From Lachnospiraceae bacterium (GTDB lineage: Bacteria; Bacillota_A; Clostridia; Lachnospirales; Lachnospiraceae): DNA of 16,178 nt. A program made the translations under genes and the position numbers. This document shows positions 1 to 7,289 of this stretch, in pieces. The notes beneath the pieces are model-generated. The model was not told the DNA's origin. It did not search any database and saw nothing but the letters and a program-made list of their open reading frames with translations. Location: NCBI GenBank assembly GCA_017516285.1, contig JAFXDD010000019.1, positions 1-16,178 of the forward strand, in the 5' to 3' direction. Within the stretch, counting starts at the first letter, position 1. Every line of letters begins with the position of its first letter.

Positions 1-16
1 AAATATAATTTAATAT

Positions 17-93
<77 letters not shown>

Positions 94-109
94 AGACTTT
101 TAAGTCTAT

Positions 110-182
110 GCCCAGATAGCTCAGTTGGTAGAGCAAAGGACTGAAAATCCTTGTGTCGCTGGTTCGATTCCGGCTCTGGGCA
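110..182 (+). tRNA. tRNA-Phe (GAA anticodon)
   Basis: Acceptor GCCCAGA (110-116) pairs with TCTGGGC (175-181), with discriminator A182. The D arm is GCTC...GAGC, the anticodon loop CTGAAAA gives GAA, and the T arm is GCTGG-TTCGATT-CCGGC. CCA is not encoded. It lies 19 nt downstream of the initiator tRNA and just before a terminator, so the two are probably co-transcribed. Confidence 0.97.
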
Positions 183-205
183 TTTTTGTTTGTTCAAATA
201 TTATC

Positions 206-232
206 AGGAAGTGCATAAGCACTTCCTTTTTT
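206..232 (+). terminator. Rho-independent terminator after the tRNA pair
   Basis: A perfect 9-bp stem AGGAAGTGC / GCACTTCCT with loop ATAA is followed directly by a T run (227-232). It ends the tRNA transcript. Confidence 0.9.
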
Positions 233-246
233 GATGGAAAAATGTT

Positions 247-268
247 ATTCTTGAAACACACCAAGAAT
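247..268. repeat. Short inverted repeat upstream of the YbjQ-domain gene
   Basis: ATTCTTG (247-253) and CAAGAAT (262-268) form a perfect 7-bp inverted repeat with an 8-nt spacer, 16 nt before the start codon at 285. It could be an operator or a small leader hairpin. No T run follows, so it is not a terminator. No convincing -35/-10 pair was found here. Confidence 0.35.
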
Positions 269-284
269 TATAGGGGGGAATAAT

Positions 285-902
285 ATGATAACATGTTGTA
301 TTTGTAATAAGAAAATAGGTCGAAATGATCAGCAACACATCTTTTCAAATAAGTATAGTCAGTTAGTGATATGCGCGAAATGCAACGGTGCAAAGGAGAA
401 TTTAGGAGTAAACTCAGAAGGAAAAATTGAAGAAATACAACGAAGTCGCAAGTATTTCGAGGAGCTTCTTTATATAGGAATTGTGAATAAGGCGGCGAGA
501 GAACCTCTGCAAGCTTTATTGAAAGAGGCAGAAAATGCTGAAAAAGAAAGCATTCGTTATCGATATAGGAATAGAGAATTATTGGTAACAACGGGCAATT
601 CTTTTGAGGGCTACCGAATTACGGAATATCTGGATGTATTAAGTGCAGAAGTAGTATTGAATATTGGCATGTTTAGCGAGCTTGGAGGTGAAATTTGTGA
701 TATTTCCGGAAAAGCGAACAACATTGTGGCACAAAAGTTGAGTGATGCGAAAGAAGAAGCACTGGAATTGTTGAAAAATAAAGCATCAGAAAAGTGTGCC
801 GGAGCTTTATTAGGAGTGCAATATAGTATGTTGAATCTGGTGGAAAATATGCTGGTGATTTCTGCCACCGGAACGGCTGTGCGAATACAGAAAGAAGCGT
901 AA
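285..902 (+). CDS. Cys-rich N-terminus fused to YbjQ/UPF0145 (heavy-metal-binding-like) domain
   Basis: This 205-residue protein has two visible parts. Residues 1-40 carry cysteines at 4, 5, 8, 30 and 33 (CxxC pairs about 22 residues apart), as in a small zinc-ribbon or treble-clef fold. A charged helical linker follows. Residues about 99-202 match the YbjQ/UPF0145 pattern: a conserved (R)ITEYLDVLSAEVV start, a central alanine/lysine-rich helix, a GALLGVQY-type strand and a terminal VISATGTAV strand. YbjQ proteins are putative pentameric heavy-metal-binding proteins whose role is not well established. The start is ATG 285, preceded by the G-rich Shine-Dalgarno at 272-279. There is no signal peptide or membrane segment, so it is probably cytoplasmic. 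The zinc-ribbon fusion suggests a metal-linked role, but that is inference. Confidence 0.8.
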   Translation: MITCCICNKKIGRNDQQHIFSNKYSQLVICAKCNGAKENLGVNSEGKIEEIQRSRKYFEELLYIGIVNKAAREPLQALLKEAENAEKESIRYRYRNRELLVTTGNSFEGYRITEYLDVLSAEVVLNIGMFSELGGEICDISGKANNIVAQKLSDAKEEALELLKNKASEKCAGALLGVQYSMLNLVENMLVISATGTAVRIQKEA

Positions 903-962
903 AAATAACTTGCAGATGCATGTAAATTTATTAATAACAAGTTAAATATATAAGGTGCCGAA

Positions 963-991
963 TTGACAATGGGCAGCTATTGTTGTATCAT
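963..991 (+). promoter_or_regulatory. Sigma-A-type promoter of the chemoreceptor gene
   Basis: A consensus -35 TTGACA (963-968) and a -10 TATCAT (986-991) are separated by 17 bp. The start codon lies about 40 nt downstream of the -10. This gives the chemoreceptor a transcription unit of its own, separate from the YbjQ-domain gene. Confidence 0.75.
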
Positions 992-1029
992 AATTGTATA
1001 GACAAATTAGTGTTTGATGGAGGTATTAT

Positions 1030-2718
1030 ATGAAAAATACCAAGAATATGCAAGTAAATGACAAACTAAAAAGAAGTTTTATATTGGTGGTATCTATTGC
1101 AAATATTGCCGCTATTTTAGCTGCCGGATTGATGTTAATCATTGATGCCAGATACAGTAAAGCTTTGGAGTTAAATGGTTTTATTCAGGGAGATTTGGGT
1201 GAATATAGTGCTTATTTAAATCGAGACGGAGCATTATCCAGAGATATCATTATGCTAACAGATGCTTCGGAATTAGCAGAGGCTCAAAAGGATTTGCAGA
1301 CAACCGATGAAAAAATCAATTATTATTTTAATGAATTTGAGCACAAATTAGAAACCGACGAGGAAAAAGCATTAACAGCACTCATCAAGGAAAAATATCC
1401 TAAATATATTGAAGAACGTGATAAAGCCATATCAGATGGTATGAAAAATCATAATGAAGCAGCCTTGCAGCAGTTCCGTGATAATGCAATTCCGATTTTA
1501 CGAGAGGTTATGGATGCGACTGAGCAGCTGATTGCCATGAACCGTGAAATGGGTGATAAGGTTTCTGACAGATTGATTATATTTAGTATTGTGATGGTGG
1601 TTTTTGTATTTGTAGTGATTGCTATTGCTGTAATAATAGCTATGCGTCTGGCATCCGCTACTTCAAAAGAGATTAATACATCCGTTGAGAAAATTCAGAA
1701 GGCCACAAAGAAGTTGGCAAAAGGTGAACTTGACGTTCGGGTGCAAATCGAGACCGGCGATGAATTTGAGGATATGGCGAAAGATTTTAACGAGGCTGTG
1801 GACAATCTGCACTTGTATATTGACACCATCAAATACGGCTTAACGGAAGTGGGCGCAGGTAACTTCGCAGTGAAGCCTCCCATTGAATTTGTGGGAGATT
1901 TCGTGGCATTGAAGGATGCTATAGTACATATTACTGAGGCATTAAGCAGTACCATGCGAGAGATTAATGACGGTTCCGAACAGGTAGCATTAGGAGCAGA
2001 GCAGCTGGCAGAAAATGCACAGATGCTGGCAGAGGGTGCTACTACACAGGCGGCGGCTATTGAAGAGTTAACCGCCACCATTGAAAATGTCACCAACCAG
2101 GCAGAATTTAGTGCAAGGCAGGCTGATGAGGCATGCAAGAGTGCCCAGAGCTTTGCAAATCTGGCAGAACAGTCCAGCCGGGAGCTGGTGCTTCTGACAG
2201 AGGCCATGATGCGCATTACAGAGACATCTAAGAAGATTGAAAATATCATTGCAGAGATTGAAGATATTGCATCACAAACCAATTTATTGTCATTAAATGC
2301 ATCCATAGAGGCTGCAAGAGCAGGAGAAAGCGGACGAGGTTTTGCTGTGGTTGCAGACCAAATCGGCAAATTGGCAGCCGATAGTGCCCAGTCCGCTGTA
2401 AATACCAACACCCTTATCAAAGAATCCTTGCAGGAAATCAGTGAAGGAAATGCGATTACAGCTAATACGGTTTCTGCATTACAGGAGCTTATCGAAGGCA
2501 TCCGTGCATTGGCTGAGGCGGCTCAGCAGAGCAGAGAGCTTTCTGCAGAACAGGCAGTTACCATGGAACAGGTACAGCAGGGTGTGATTCAGATAGCCGA
2601 TGTAGTACAGAACAATTCCGCATCCGCAGAAGAAACATCCGCTACCAGCGAAGAGCTTTCCGCACAGTCACAGAATCTGAAGGCTATGGTAGAGCAGTTT
2701 CAGTTGTTAGAAGGATAG
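1030..2718 (+). CDS. Methyl-accepting chemotaxis protein (transmembrane chemoreceptor)
   Basis: This is a 562-residue membrane receptor that would pass an external signal to CheW/CheA. Order of parts: TM1 about residues 16-38; an extracytoplasmic, mostly helical sensor of about 140 residues, consistent with a four-helix-bundle (4HB_MCP) ligand domain; TM2 about 182-204; HAMP about 205-260; then a long cytoplasmic coiled coil. The hairpin tip, around residues 408-455, has the hallmark run [20 protein letters not shown] followed by [15 protein letters not shown]. The tail ends in QFQLLEG with no CheR-binding pentapeptide tether. A GGAGG ribosome-binding site (1019-1023) sits 6 nt before ATG 1030. 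No che genes are nearby, so it is an orphan receptor gene. The ligand cannot be read from the sequence. Confidence 0.96.
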   Translation: MKNTKNMQVNDKLKRSFILVVSIANIAAILAAGLMLIIDARYSKALELNGFIQGDLGEYSAYLNRDGALSRDIIMLTDASELAEAQKDLQTTDEKINYYFNEFEHKLETDEEKALTALIKEKYPKYIEERDKAISDGMKNHNEAALQQFRDNAIPILREVMDATEQLIAMNREMGDKVSDRLIIFSIVMVVFVFVVIAIAVIIAMRLASATSKEINTSVEKIQKATKKLAKGELDVRVQIETGDEFEDMAKDFNEAVDNLHLYIDTIKYGLTEVGAGNFAVKPPIEFVGDFVALKDAIVHITEALSSTMREINDGSEQVALGAEQLAENAQMLAEGATTQAAAIEELTATIENVTNQAEFSARQADEACKSAQSFANLAEQSSRELVLLTEAMMRITETSKKIENIIAEIEDIASQTNLLSLNASIEAARAGESGRGFAVVADQIGKLAADSAQSAVNTNTLIKESLQEISEGNAITANTVSALQELIEGIRALAEAAQQSRELSAEQAVTMEQVQQGVIQIADVVQNNSASAEETSATSEELSAQSQNLKAMVEQFQLLEG

Positions 2719-2729
2719 AATGAAAGAAA

Positions 2730-2769
2730 AAAACCATCCACCCTAAGTTATATAGGGTTGGATGGTTTT
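2730..2769. terminator. Bidirectional terminator between convergent chemoreceptor and pepF genes
   Basis: AAAACCATCC-A-CCCTA (2730-2745) pairs with TAGGG-T-T-GGATGGTTTT (2753-2769). This gives 16 pairs, one bulged T (2758) and a 7-nt loop. The A run on the left and T run on the right make it usable from either strand, which fits the convergent gene arrangement. Confidence 0.88.
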
Positions 2770-2774
2770 ATGTT

Positions 2775-4574
2775 TTACAACTCCAATTTTTCCATTTCAT
2801 CCAGTATCTCGCACATCACATCTAAGGCATCCTGAATAGGCTGAGGACTTTCCAAATTCACGCCGGCTATTTTGAGAAGCTCTATCGGTGACTTAGTACA
2901 GCCCCCGGATAAGAATTCTTTGTAGGCCTTTACGGCAGATTCCCCATTCTTTAGAATATTGCGGGCGATGGCTACGGCGCTGGCAAAACCAGTGGCATAT
3001 TGATAAACATAGAAATTGTAGTAGAAATGTGGGATTCGCGCCCATTCTACGGCGATTTCCTTATCGGAAACCATATCCGGTCCGTAATATTTGCAGTTCA
3101 AATCATAATAAATTTTGCATAAAACATCTGCGGTCAGACTTTCTCCGGCTTCTGCCAAGCGATTGGTTTCCCGCTCATATTCCGCAAACATGGTCTGGCG
3201 GTAAACAGTTCCCTTGAAGCTATCCAAATAGTGGTTTAACAGGTACGCACGCTCTTTTTTGTCGGTGGTATTTGCCAGCAGGTATTCCATTAACAAAATT
3301 TCATTACAGGTGGAGGCTACTTCTGCTACAAAAATCTTGTATTCAGCATAGATAAAGGGCTGGGTCTTGTTGGAAAGGTATGAATGCATGGCATGACCCA
3401 TTTCGTGAGCCAGAGTAAACATATTGTCCAAAGTATCATTGTAGTTTAATAATACAAAGGGATGGGTGTCGTAGGTATCGGATGAGTAGGCACCACTACG
3501 CTTTCCTACGTTTTCATACACATCAATCCAACGGTTGTTAAAGCCTTCTTCAACCACTTTCACATAATCTTTACCAAGAGGGGCTAATGCCTTTAAGACT
3601 ATAGCCTTTGCCTCATCGTAGGATACCTTTTTGGCAGAGTCCGGTATCATGGGAGTATATATATCATACATATGCAGTTCATCTACGCCCAATAGCTTCT
3701 TGCGCAGGGAAACATAGCGATGCATGTTGTCCAAATTCTGATTTACGGTCTGAATCAGATTATCATAAACAGAAGGAGATACGTTATTTGCGTTCACCGC
3801 AGCTTCCAGAGTAGAGCTGTATTTGCGCATCTTCGCACTGAAAATCTGCTTCTTCACCTGGCCGCTGTAAAGGCTTGCCAGAGTATTTTTATATTGGTCA
3901 TAGGTAGCATATAACTTTTCAAAAGCCTCTTTTCTGACAGTTCTGTCAGATGATTCCTCAAGAGCAATAAAACGTCCGTGAGAGATGCGTACGGTATTGC
4001 CATTTTCGTCCAGCATTTCCGGAAAGCTTAAGTCGGAATTGGTAAAAATAGAGTAAGTTTGGGAAGGGGTACGACCCATTTCAGCGGTCATAGCCATGAC
4101 CTTTTCCAATTCTGCACTCAGGCGATGAGGCTTCAGACGTTGGATTTCGTCAATTAATCCGCGATAAAGCACAAGAGCCGGTTGTTCTGCATAAAACTGT
4201 TCCAAAGCGGCACTATCCGCCTCCAAAATCTCCGGTTCAATAAAGGATAATGTGCTGCTGATATTAGAAATAATGCTATGCAGCTTCTGGTTCATACCCT
4301 GGTGTGTGGTATCCGATGTATCCTGGTCGCTTAAGCGGCTGGCGTAGTTCATAGCCTTGTAAGCTATACGCTCTATGTCAGCATTTTGAGCCAAAGTAGT
4401 CAGGAGATTCTGGGCAGATGCACAAACGGTACCTTCCATTTTAGCCAATTCTTCTGTCATAGCCTGTATATTAGCCACATCTGACTCCCATGCGGGAATA
4501 TTCGCATACATATCTGCCAGATTCCAGGTAAATTCTTCTTTTACTTCGCTTCGTTTGGGTAATTCCTTTGCCAT
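2775..4574 (-). CDS. pepF: Oligoendopeptidase F (M3B zinc metallopeptidase)
   Basis: This 599-residue cytoplasmic peptidase cleaves short oligopeptides. The zinc signature is visible as LAHEMGHAMHSY (HExxH near residues 389-393), with the downstream glutamate region FVAEVASTCNE supplying the third ligand, as in family M3. Typical M3B stretches are also present: the N-terminal EEFTWNLADMY, the ARIPHFYYNFYVYQYATG motif near the C-terminus, and SGGCTKSPIELLKIAGV. The length is normal for the family. The start ATG (4572-4574) has an AGGAGG site just upstream on the minus strand. It is monocistronic, with its own promoter and a terminator shared with the converging chemoreceptor gene. There is no signal peptide. 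Likely roles are peptide catabolism or turnover. Confidence 0.96.
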   Translation of the reverse strand: MAKELPKRSEVKEEFTWNLADMYANIPAWESDVANIQAMTEELAKMEGTVCASAQNLLTTLAQNADIERIAYKAMNYASRLSDQDTSDTTHQGMNQKLHSIISNISSTLSFIEPEILEADSAALEQFYAEQPALVLYRGLIDEIQRLKPHRLSAELEKVMAMTAEMGRTPSQTYSIFTNSDLSFPEMLDENGNTVRISHGRFIALEESSDRTVRKEAFEKLYATYDQYKNTLASLYSGQVKKQIFSAKMRKYSSTLEAAVNANNVSPSVYDNLIQTVNQNLDNMHRYVSLRKKLLGVDELHMYDIYTPMIPDSAKKVSYDEAKAIVLKALAPLGKDYVKVVEEGFNNRWIDVYENVGKRSGAYSSDTYDTHPFVLLNYNDTLDNMFTLAHEMGHAMHSYLSNKTQPFIYAEYKIFVAEVASTCNEILLMEYLLANTTDKKERAYLLNHYLDSFKGTVYRQTMFAEYERETNRLAEAGESLTADVLCKIYYDLNCKYYGPDMVSDKEIAVEWARIPHFYYNFYVYQYATGFASAVAIARNILKNGESAVKAYKEFLSGGCTKSPIELLKIAGVNLESPQPIQDALDVMCEILDEMEKLEL

Positions 4575-4605
4575 ATCCGAGCCTCCTATTCGTTCATGTA
4601 AGTAC

Positions 4606-4634
4606 AGTATACTCTCTAATCATATCACGGTCAA
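4606..4634 (-). promoter_or_regulatory. Promoter of pepF
   Basis: On the minus strand, -35 TTGACC (4634-4629) and -10 TATACT (4611-4606) are separated by exactly 17 bp, about 31 nt before the pepF start codon. It is close to the sigma-A consensus. Confidence 0.75.
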
Positions 4635-4691
4635 AAGGTATTTATGCAAAAGAGAAGGAAGAAGATAAGCTTAAGAATTTCTAAAATGTAT

Positions 4692-4719
4692 TTGCAATAA
4701 AAAGTTCCCGTGATAACAT
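4692..4719 (+). promoter_or_regulatory. Possible promoter of the SH3b lipoprotein gene
   Basis: TTGCAA (4692-4697) and TAACAT (4714-4719) are 16 bp apart and lie 36 nt before the chosen start codon. The match to consensus is moderate. It sits in the divergent region shared with the pepF promoter. Confidence 0.35.
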
Positions 4720-4755
4720 GAAAGAGAAGGGAAAGTGTTATGGAGGGAGTATGTT

Positions 4756-6411
4756 ATGAAGAAAAGAGTATCCGTTATTCTGTTAACTTTATCTATGTTT
4801 TGTTTGGCTTCATGCGGTATCTCAGAGGCACCAAATAATATTGTCTCTACACCGAAGCCTACGGCGACGACTCCTGCCGTAAAGGAAGAGTTTGCGACTA
4901 CAGAGACCACACCGGAACCAACACATAATCTAACGGCAGCAGAGTTGTTTGCCACTGTTCTGAGAGATGAAAAGTCCATATATTTCAGTGAGTTGGGATA
5001 CAATAGGCAGACGGAGTTGCCGCCTTCCAAAACAGGCACTATCTCAGAACTTCAGTTCGGATATGAAAACCACTATAATATCGCAAATTTCGCAGTGGTA
5101 GATTTGGACGGCAATAGGATTCCGGAAGTAATCCTGGAGGTGGAGGAATATTTTGGTTATATCATTCTGAGCTGTCAGGATGGCCGTATTACCGGGAATG
5201 GTATGTACTATCGGGGATTTTGTGACTTGAAGAAAGATGGACTTTATTTTTCCACCAGCGGAGCAGCTTATGGTCAAATTAACCGATTGTATTTCATGGG
5301 TGATACATGGGAAAGCGATGTTTTGGCAGAACATAACGATATGCAATATTTTGCTAAGGACATCATTACAGATGAGCGTGCCTGGAAAAAGGCATATGAA
5401 GAATTCGATAATAAGGAATCCGCAGAGTGGTATGCCTTTACGCCGGAAAATATTGATATTTATGTGCTGAAGAATAAGGAGCTGGCAATTAAGTATGCTG
5501 ATTTGCCTAAAGAACTTAAGAATCGGCAGGAATATTTGGACTCTCTGAGTTATTTGCAGGAGCTGACTTATGATTTATATCAGAAGTCAGAAGAGGAATA
5601 CAAAGAAGCTGTCAAGTCTTATTTCGAACATTGTGAAGGAGAGATGGAGAAAATACTGTATCAGTGTATAGACAAGGAAGGTCCGGGGGCAGGGCTGGAA
5701 AAGGAACAGCAGATTTGGCAGGAGAATTTTGATAAGAGATTAAAGGAAACTTTATCCATTCATAAATGCAATAGTATAGAGGAGCTGCTGAATTCAGATT
5801 TCGGTTTTTTGTATTGGGAGTACGGTGATATGATGCTGCGACGTACCTTGCGGCTATTGGACAGGTATTATGAGTGCGGTGAGTACCGCGTGTTACCCAC
5901 CAAAAATGTAGAGGAGGGTCATACATTCCGTGAGGTGAAGGAAACCATCACAGCTAAGAATGCTACCAATCTGCGGAATATGCCCAGCCAAGGAGAGGAT
6001 AGCAAGGTGATGGTCACTCTGAAAAACGGTCAGACCGCTACCCGAATCGGTATCAGTGATACGGGCTGGTCCAAGGTGGAGTATGAGGGAGTGATTTACT
6101 ATGCTGTGTCAAGCTATCTGACAACGGATTTAACAAAGCCCACACCGGAGCCAACGCCTACTCCGGAACCGGTGGATGACGGCATCAAGACAGTATTTAC
6201 TCCTTGTGAGGAGATGGTATCGCCCAAGATAGAGGTCAATTTACGGGCCCTTCCCAGTGTAACCCATCCGGATGCGGTAGTGGTGGTGAAGCTGCCTTAC
6301 GGGGCAGTGGTAAAGCGTACCGGTATTAATACGGACGTGGGCTGGTCCCGGGTAGAATATGAGGGACAAACCCTGTACTGCGTGAGCAGTTATGTATACG
6401 TGGTAGAGTAA
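4756..6411 (+). CDS. Lipoprotein with two C-terminal SH3b domains
   Basis: This 551-residue predicted surface lipoprotein begins MKKRVSVILLTLSMFCLASC, a classic signal peptide with lipobox LASC and lipid-bearing Cys20. A Thr/Pro-rich spacer follows. Residues roughly 50-200 include FAVVDLDGNRIPEVILE, an Asp-rich repeat-like stretch often seen in Clostridia lipoproteins. Residues about 270-385 are helical and charged, and vaguely like the LprI/DUF1311 type. Two bacterial SH3 (SH3b) units sit at about 395-455 and 490-551. Each has the NLRxxPS start and a GW(S)(K/R)VEYEG core, and a Pro-Thr-Glu linker (about 460-475) joins them. SH3b units commonly bind peptidoglycan, so a wall-associated role is likely. 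The start at 4756 is chosen because GGAGGG (4742-4747) precedes it and it opens the signal peptide. An in-frame ATG at 4735 lacks such support. Confidence 0.85.
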   Translation: MKKRVSVILLTLSMFCLASCGISEAPNNIVSTPKPTATTPAVKEEFATTETTPEPTHNLTAAELFATVLRDEKSIYFSELGYNRQTELPPSKTGTISELQFGYENHYNIANFAVVDLDGNRIPEVILEVEEYFGYIILSCQDGRITGNGMYYRGFCDLKKDGLYFSTSGAAYGQINRLYFMGDTWESDVLAEHNDMQYFAKDIITDERAWKKAYEEFDNKESAEWYAFTPENIDIYVLKNKELAIKYADLPKELKNRQEYLDSLSYLQELTYDLYQKSEEEYKEAVKSYFEHCEGEMEKILYQCIDKEGPGAGLEKEQQIWQENFDKRLKETLSIHKCNSIEELLNSDFGFLYWEYGDMMLRRTLRLLDRYYECGEYRVLPTKNVEEGHTFREVKETITAKNATNLRNMPSQGEDSKVMVTLKNGQTATRIGISDTGWSKVEYEGVIYYAVSSYLTTDLTKPTPEPTPTPEPVDDGIKTVFTPCEEMVSPKIEVNLRALPSVTHPDAVVVVKLPYGAVVKRTGINTDVGWSRVEYEGQTLYCVSSYVYVVE

Positions 6412-6426
6412 TATAGGGAATATGGG

Positions 6427-6466
6427 ACAAGCACCATGGTGGCAAAGCTACCATGGTGCTTGTTTT
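6427..6466 (+). terminator. Very strong terminator hairpin after the SH3b lipoprotein gene
   Basis: A 17-bp stem with one G.U pair runs ACAAGCACCATGGTGGC (6427-6443), loop AAA, GCTACCATGGTGCTTGT (6447-6463), followed by TTT. It begins 15 nt after the stop codon. Because the stem is symmetric it may work in both directions. Confidence 0.85.
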
Positions 6467-6518
6467 GTGGGAGTCGGAAGTGGAGTGGTCAGCATTTGGC
6501 TAATTTTCCATAAACAAA

Positions 6519-6547
6519 TTGAAAAAAGTAGGGTTTTAGTCTACAAT
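6519..6547 (+). promoter_or_regulatory. Promoter of the HD-domain gene
   Basis: TTGAAA (6519-6524) and TACAAT (6542-6547) have a 17-bp spacer. The start codon is 28 nt downstream of the -10. Confidence 0.75.
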
Positions 6548-6575
6548 AGGGATAGGCTTTACAAAGGGGTGCATT

Positions 6576-7070
6576 ATGAGGGAGAAATATGCCGTAAACA
6601 GGCAGAAAGAAAAAGAAAAACAGCTACGAAGACAGATTCGGGAAGCAGGTGCGGATATACTGGAGTCCGTGAATTTTCAGCTTACCAGAGAGCATATCCA
6701 GCATGGCACAGTGACTGTGCATGCCCATTGTATCAATGTGGCCAAGCATAGCCTGATGCTGGCGGACAAGCTGAAGATTCGTGTCAGACACAGGGAGTTG
6801 ATTCGCGGGGCATTGCTTCACGATTATTTTTTGTATGACTGGCATGACAAGGAGCATATCAATCCTTTCAAGCTTCACGGATTTTTTCATCCGGGACGGG
6901 CACTTAGGAATGCCACCCGGGATTTTGAACTGACAGAGCGGGAGCAGGATATTATCCGCAAACACATGTGGCCCATGACCATTGTGCCGCCCAAGTGCCG
7001 GGAGGCCTGGATCGTCACCGCTGCAGATAAATGGGTGTCCTTGCTGGAGACCCTTCGGATACACAAGTAA
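6576..7070 (+). CDS. Small HD-domain phosphohydrolase
   Basis: This 164-residue soluble protein has the HD superfamily metal-binding pattern: His51 (HCINVAKHS), His82-Asp83 (GALLHDYFLYDWHD), further histidines at 101, 105 and 130, and Asp151 in TAADKWVSL. HD proteins are metal-dependent phosphohydrolases acting on nucleotides, cyclic nucleotides or (p)ppGpp-like substrates. The substrate here is unknown. A basic, probably helical N-terminus (residues 1-25) precedes the domain. ATG 6576 is preceded by AAAGGGG (6563-6569). The gene has its own promoter, and a structured repeat follows immediately, so it is probably a short independent unit. The PF-x(n)-HPGRAL stretch resembles uncharacterised clostridial HD proteins. 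Confidence 0.88.
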   Translation: MREKYAVNRQKEKEKQLRRQIREAGADILESVNFQLTREHIQHGTVTVHAHCINVAKHSLMLADKLKIRVRHRELIRGALLHDYFLYDWHDKEHINPFKLHGFFHPGRALRNATRDFELTEREQDIIRKHMWPMTIVPPKCREAWIVTAADKWVSLLETLRIHK

Positions 7071-7094
7071 AGTGTGCAAATTTTTTGCCTGTCT

Positions 7095-7100
7095 TATAAT
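7095..7100 (+). promoter_or_regulatory. Consensus -10 box just upstream of structured element copy A
   Basis: A perfect TATAAT lies at 7095-7100. No good -35 is seen at 16-18 bp spacing. Transcription from it would begin near 7106-7108, about 5-7 nt before the first paired base of the structured element (7113). It could also serve the downstream decarboxylase operon. Confidence 0.4.
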
Positions 7101-7112
7101 GATAGTTTAATT

Positions 7113-7260
7113 GGGCACATTGTAGGGTGATATATGTCCTATAAAGAACTCTTGAAAAACGTCGGCCCTTGGCGATGGTACTTTCGAGCCTAGTGCCGCT
7201 ACGTTTTTCACGAAGCGAGAGCGGGTTCGTATAGGATATATATCATCCTACAAGGAGCCC
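7113..7260 (+). repeat. Structured repeat element, copy A (candidate structured RNA)
   Basis: The 148-nt element folds almost completely. GGGC 7113-7116 pairs with GCCC 7257-7260. After a 3x3 internal loop, 7120-7143 pairs with 7230-7253 over 24 continuous pairs, two of them G.U. Next, GAACTC 7146-7151 pairs with GGGTTC 7223-7228. Then GAAAAACGT-CGGC 7154-7166 pairs with GCCG-(CT bulge)-ACGTTTTTC 7195-7209. This continues into an apical helix CTTGGC 7168-7173 / GCCTAG 7188-7193 with a T.T mismatch. A short arm at 7215-7222 can form GC-GAGA-GC with a GNRA loop. The same core recurs at 11222-11438. It has no coding sequence, no T run and no transposase nearby. It ends 29 nt before the decarboxylase start. 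It could be a non-coding RNA, a cis-acting leader or a MITE-like element. Confidence 0.8.
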
Positions 7261-7275
7261 TGCAATACGTATTAT

Positions 7276-7283
7276 AAAGGAAG
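7276..7283 (+). promoter_or_regulatory. Ribosome-binding site that fixes a TTG start
   Basis: AAAGGAAG lies 6 nt before TTG 7290. No ATG or GTG in this frame lies near a ribosome-binding site, so the decarboxylase most likely starts with TTG. Confidence 0.65.
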
Positions 7284-7289
7284 AAAAAA

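Noticed and set aside
903..962. AACTTG/CAAGTT inverted repeat after the YbjQ-domain gene as a terminator
   Set aside because: Only 6 bp with a loop of about 25 nt and no T run. Too weak to call.
1695..2501. 268-codon open frame antisense to the chemoreceptor gene
   Set aside because: Ser/Ala-rich antisense reading of the MCP coiled coil, with no plausible domain or start signal.
6422..6751. 109-codon + strand frame starting in the terminator after the lipoprotein gene
   Set aside because: It begins inside the terminator hairpin and overlaps the HD-domain gene in another frame. No ribosome-binding site.
7076..7089. GCAAA-TTT-TTTGC mini-hairpin after the HD-domain gene as a terminator
   Set aside because: An A/T-rich 5-bp stem without a downstream T run; probably just a homopolymer T tract.
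7113..7260. Structured element as an ordinary Rho-independent terminator
   Set aside because: The stem is far longer than needed, is multi-branched and is not followed by a T run.
7113..7260. Structured element as a lysine or polyamine riboswitch for the decarboxylase
   Set aside because: A second copy precedes holB, an unrelated gene, and the architecture does not match the lysine riboswitch layout I know.
7071..7289. Insertion sequence remnant
   Set aside because: No transposase fragment is readable in any frame and no clear target-site duplication flanks either copy. A MITE remains possible but is not shown.
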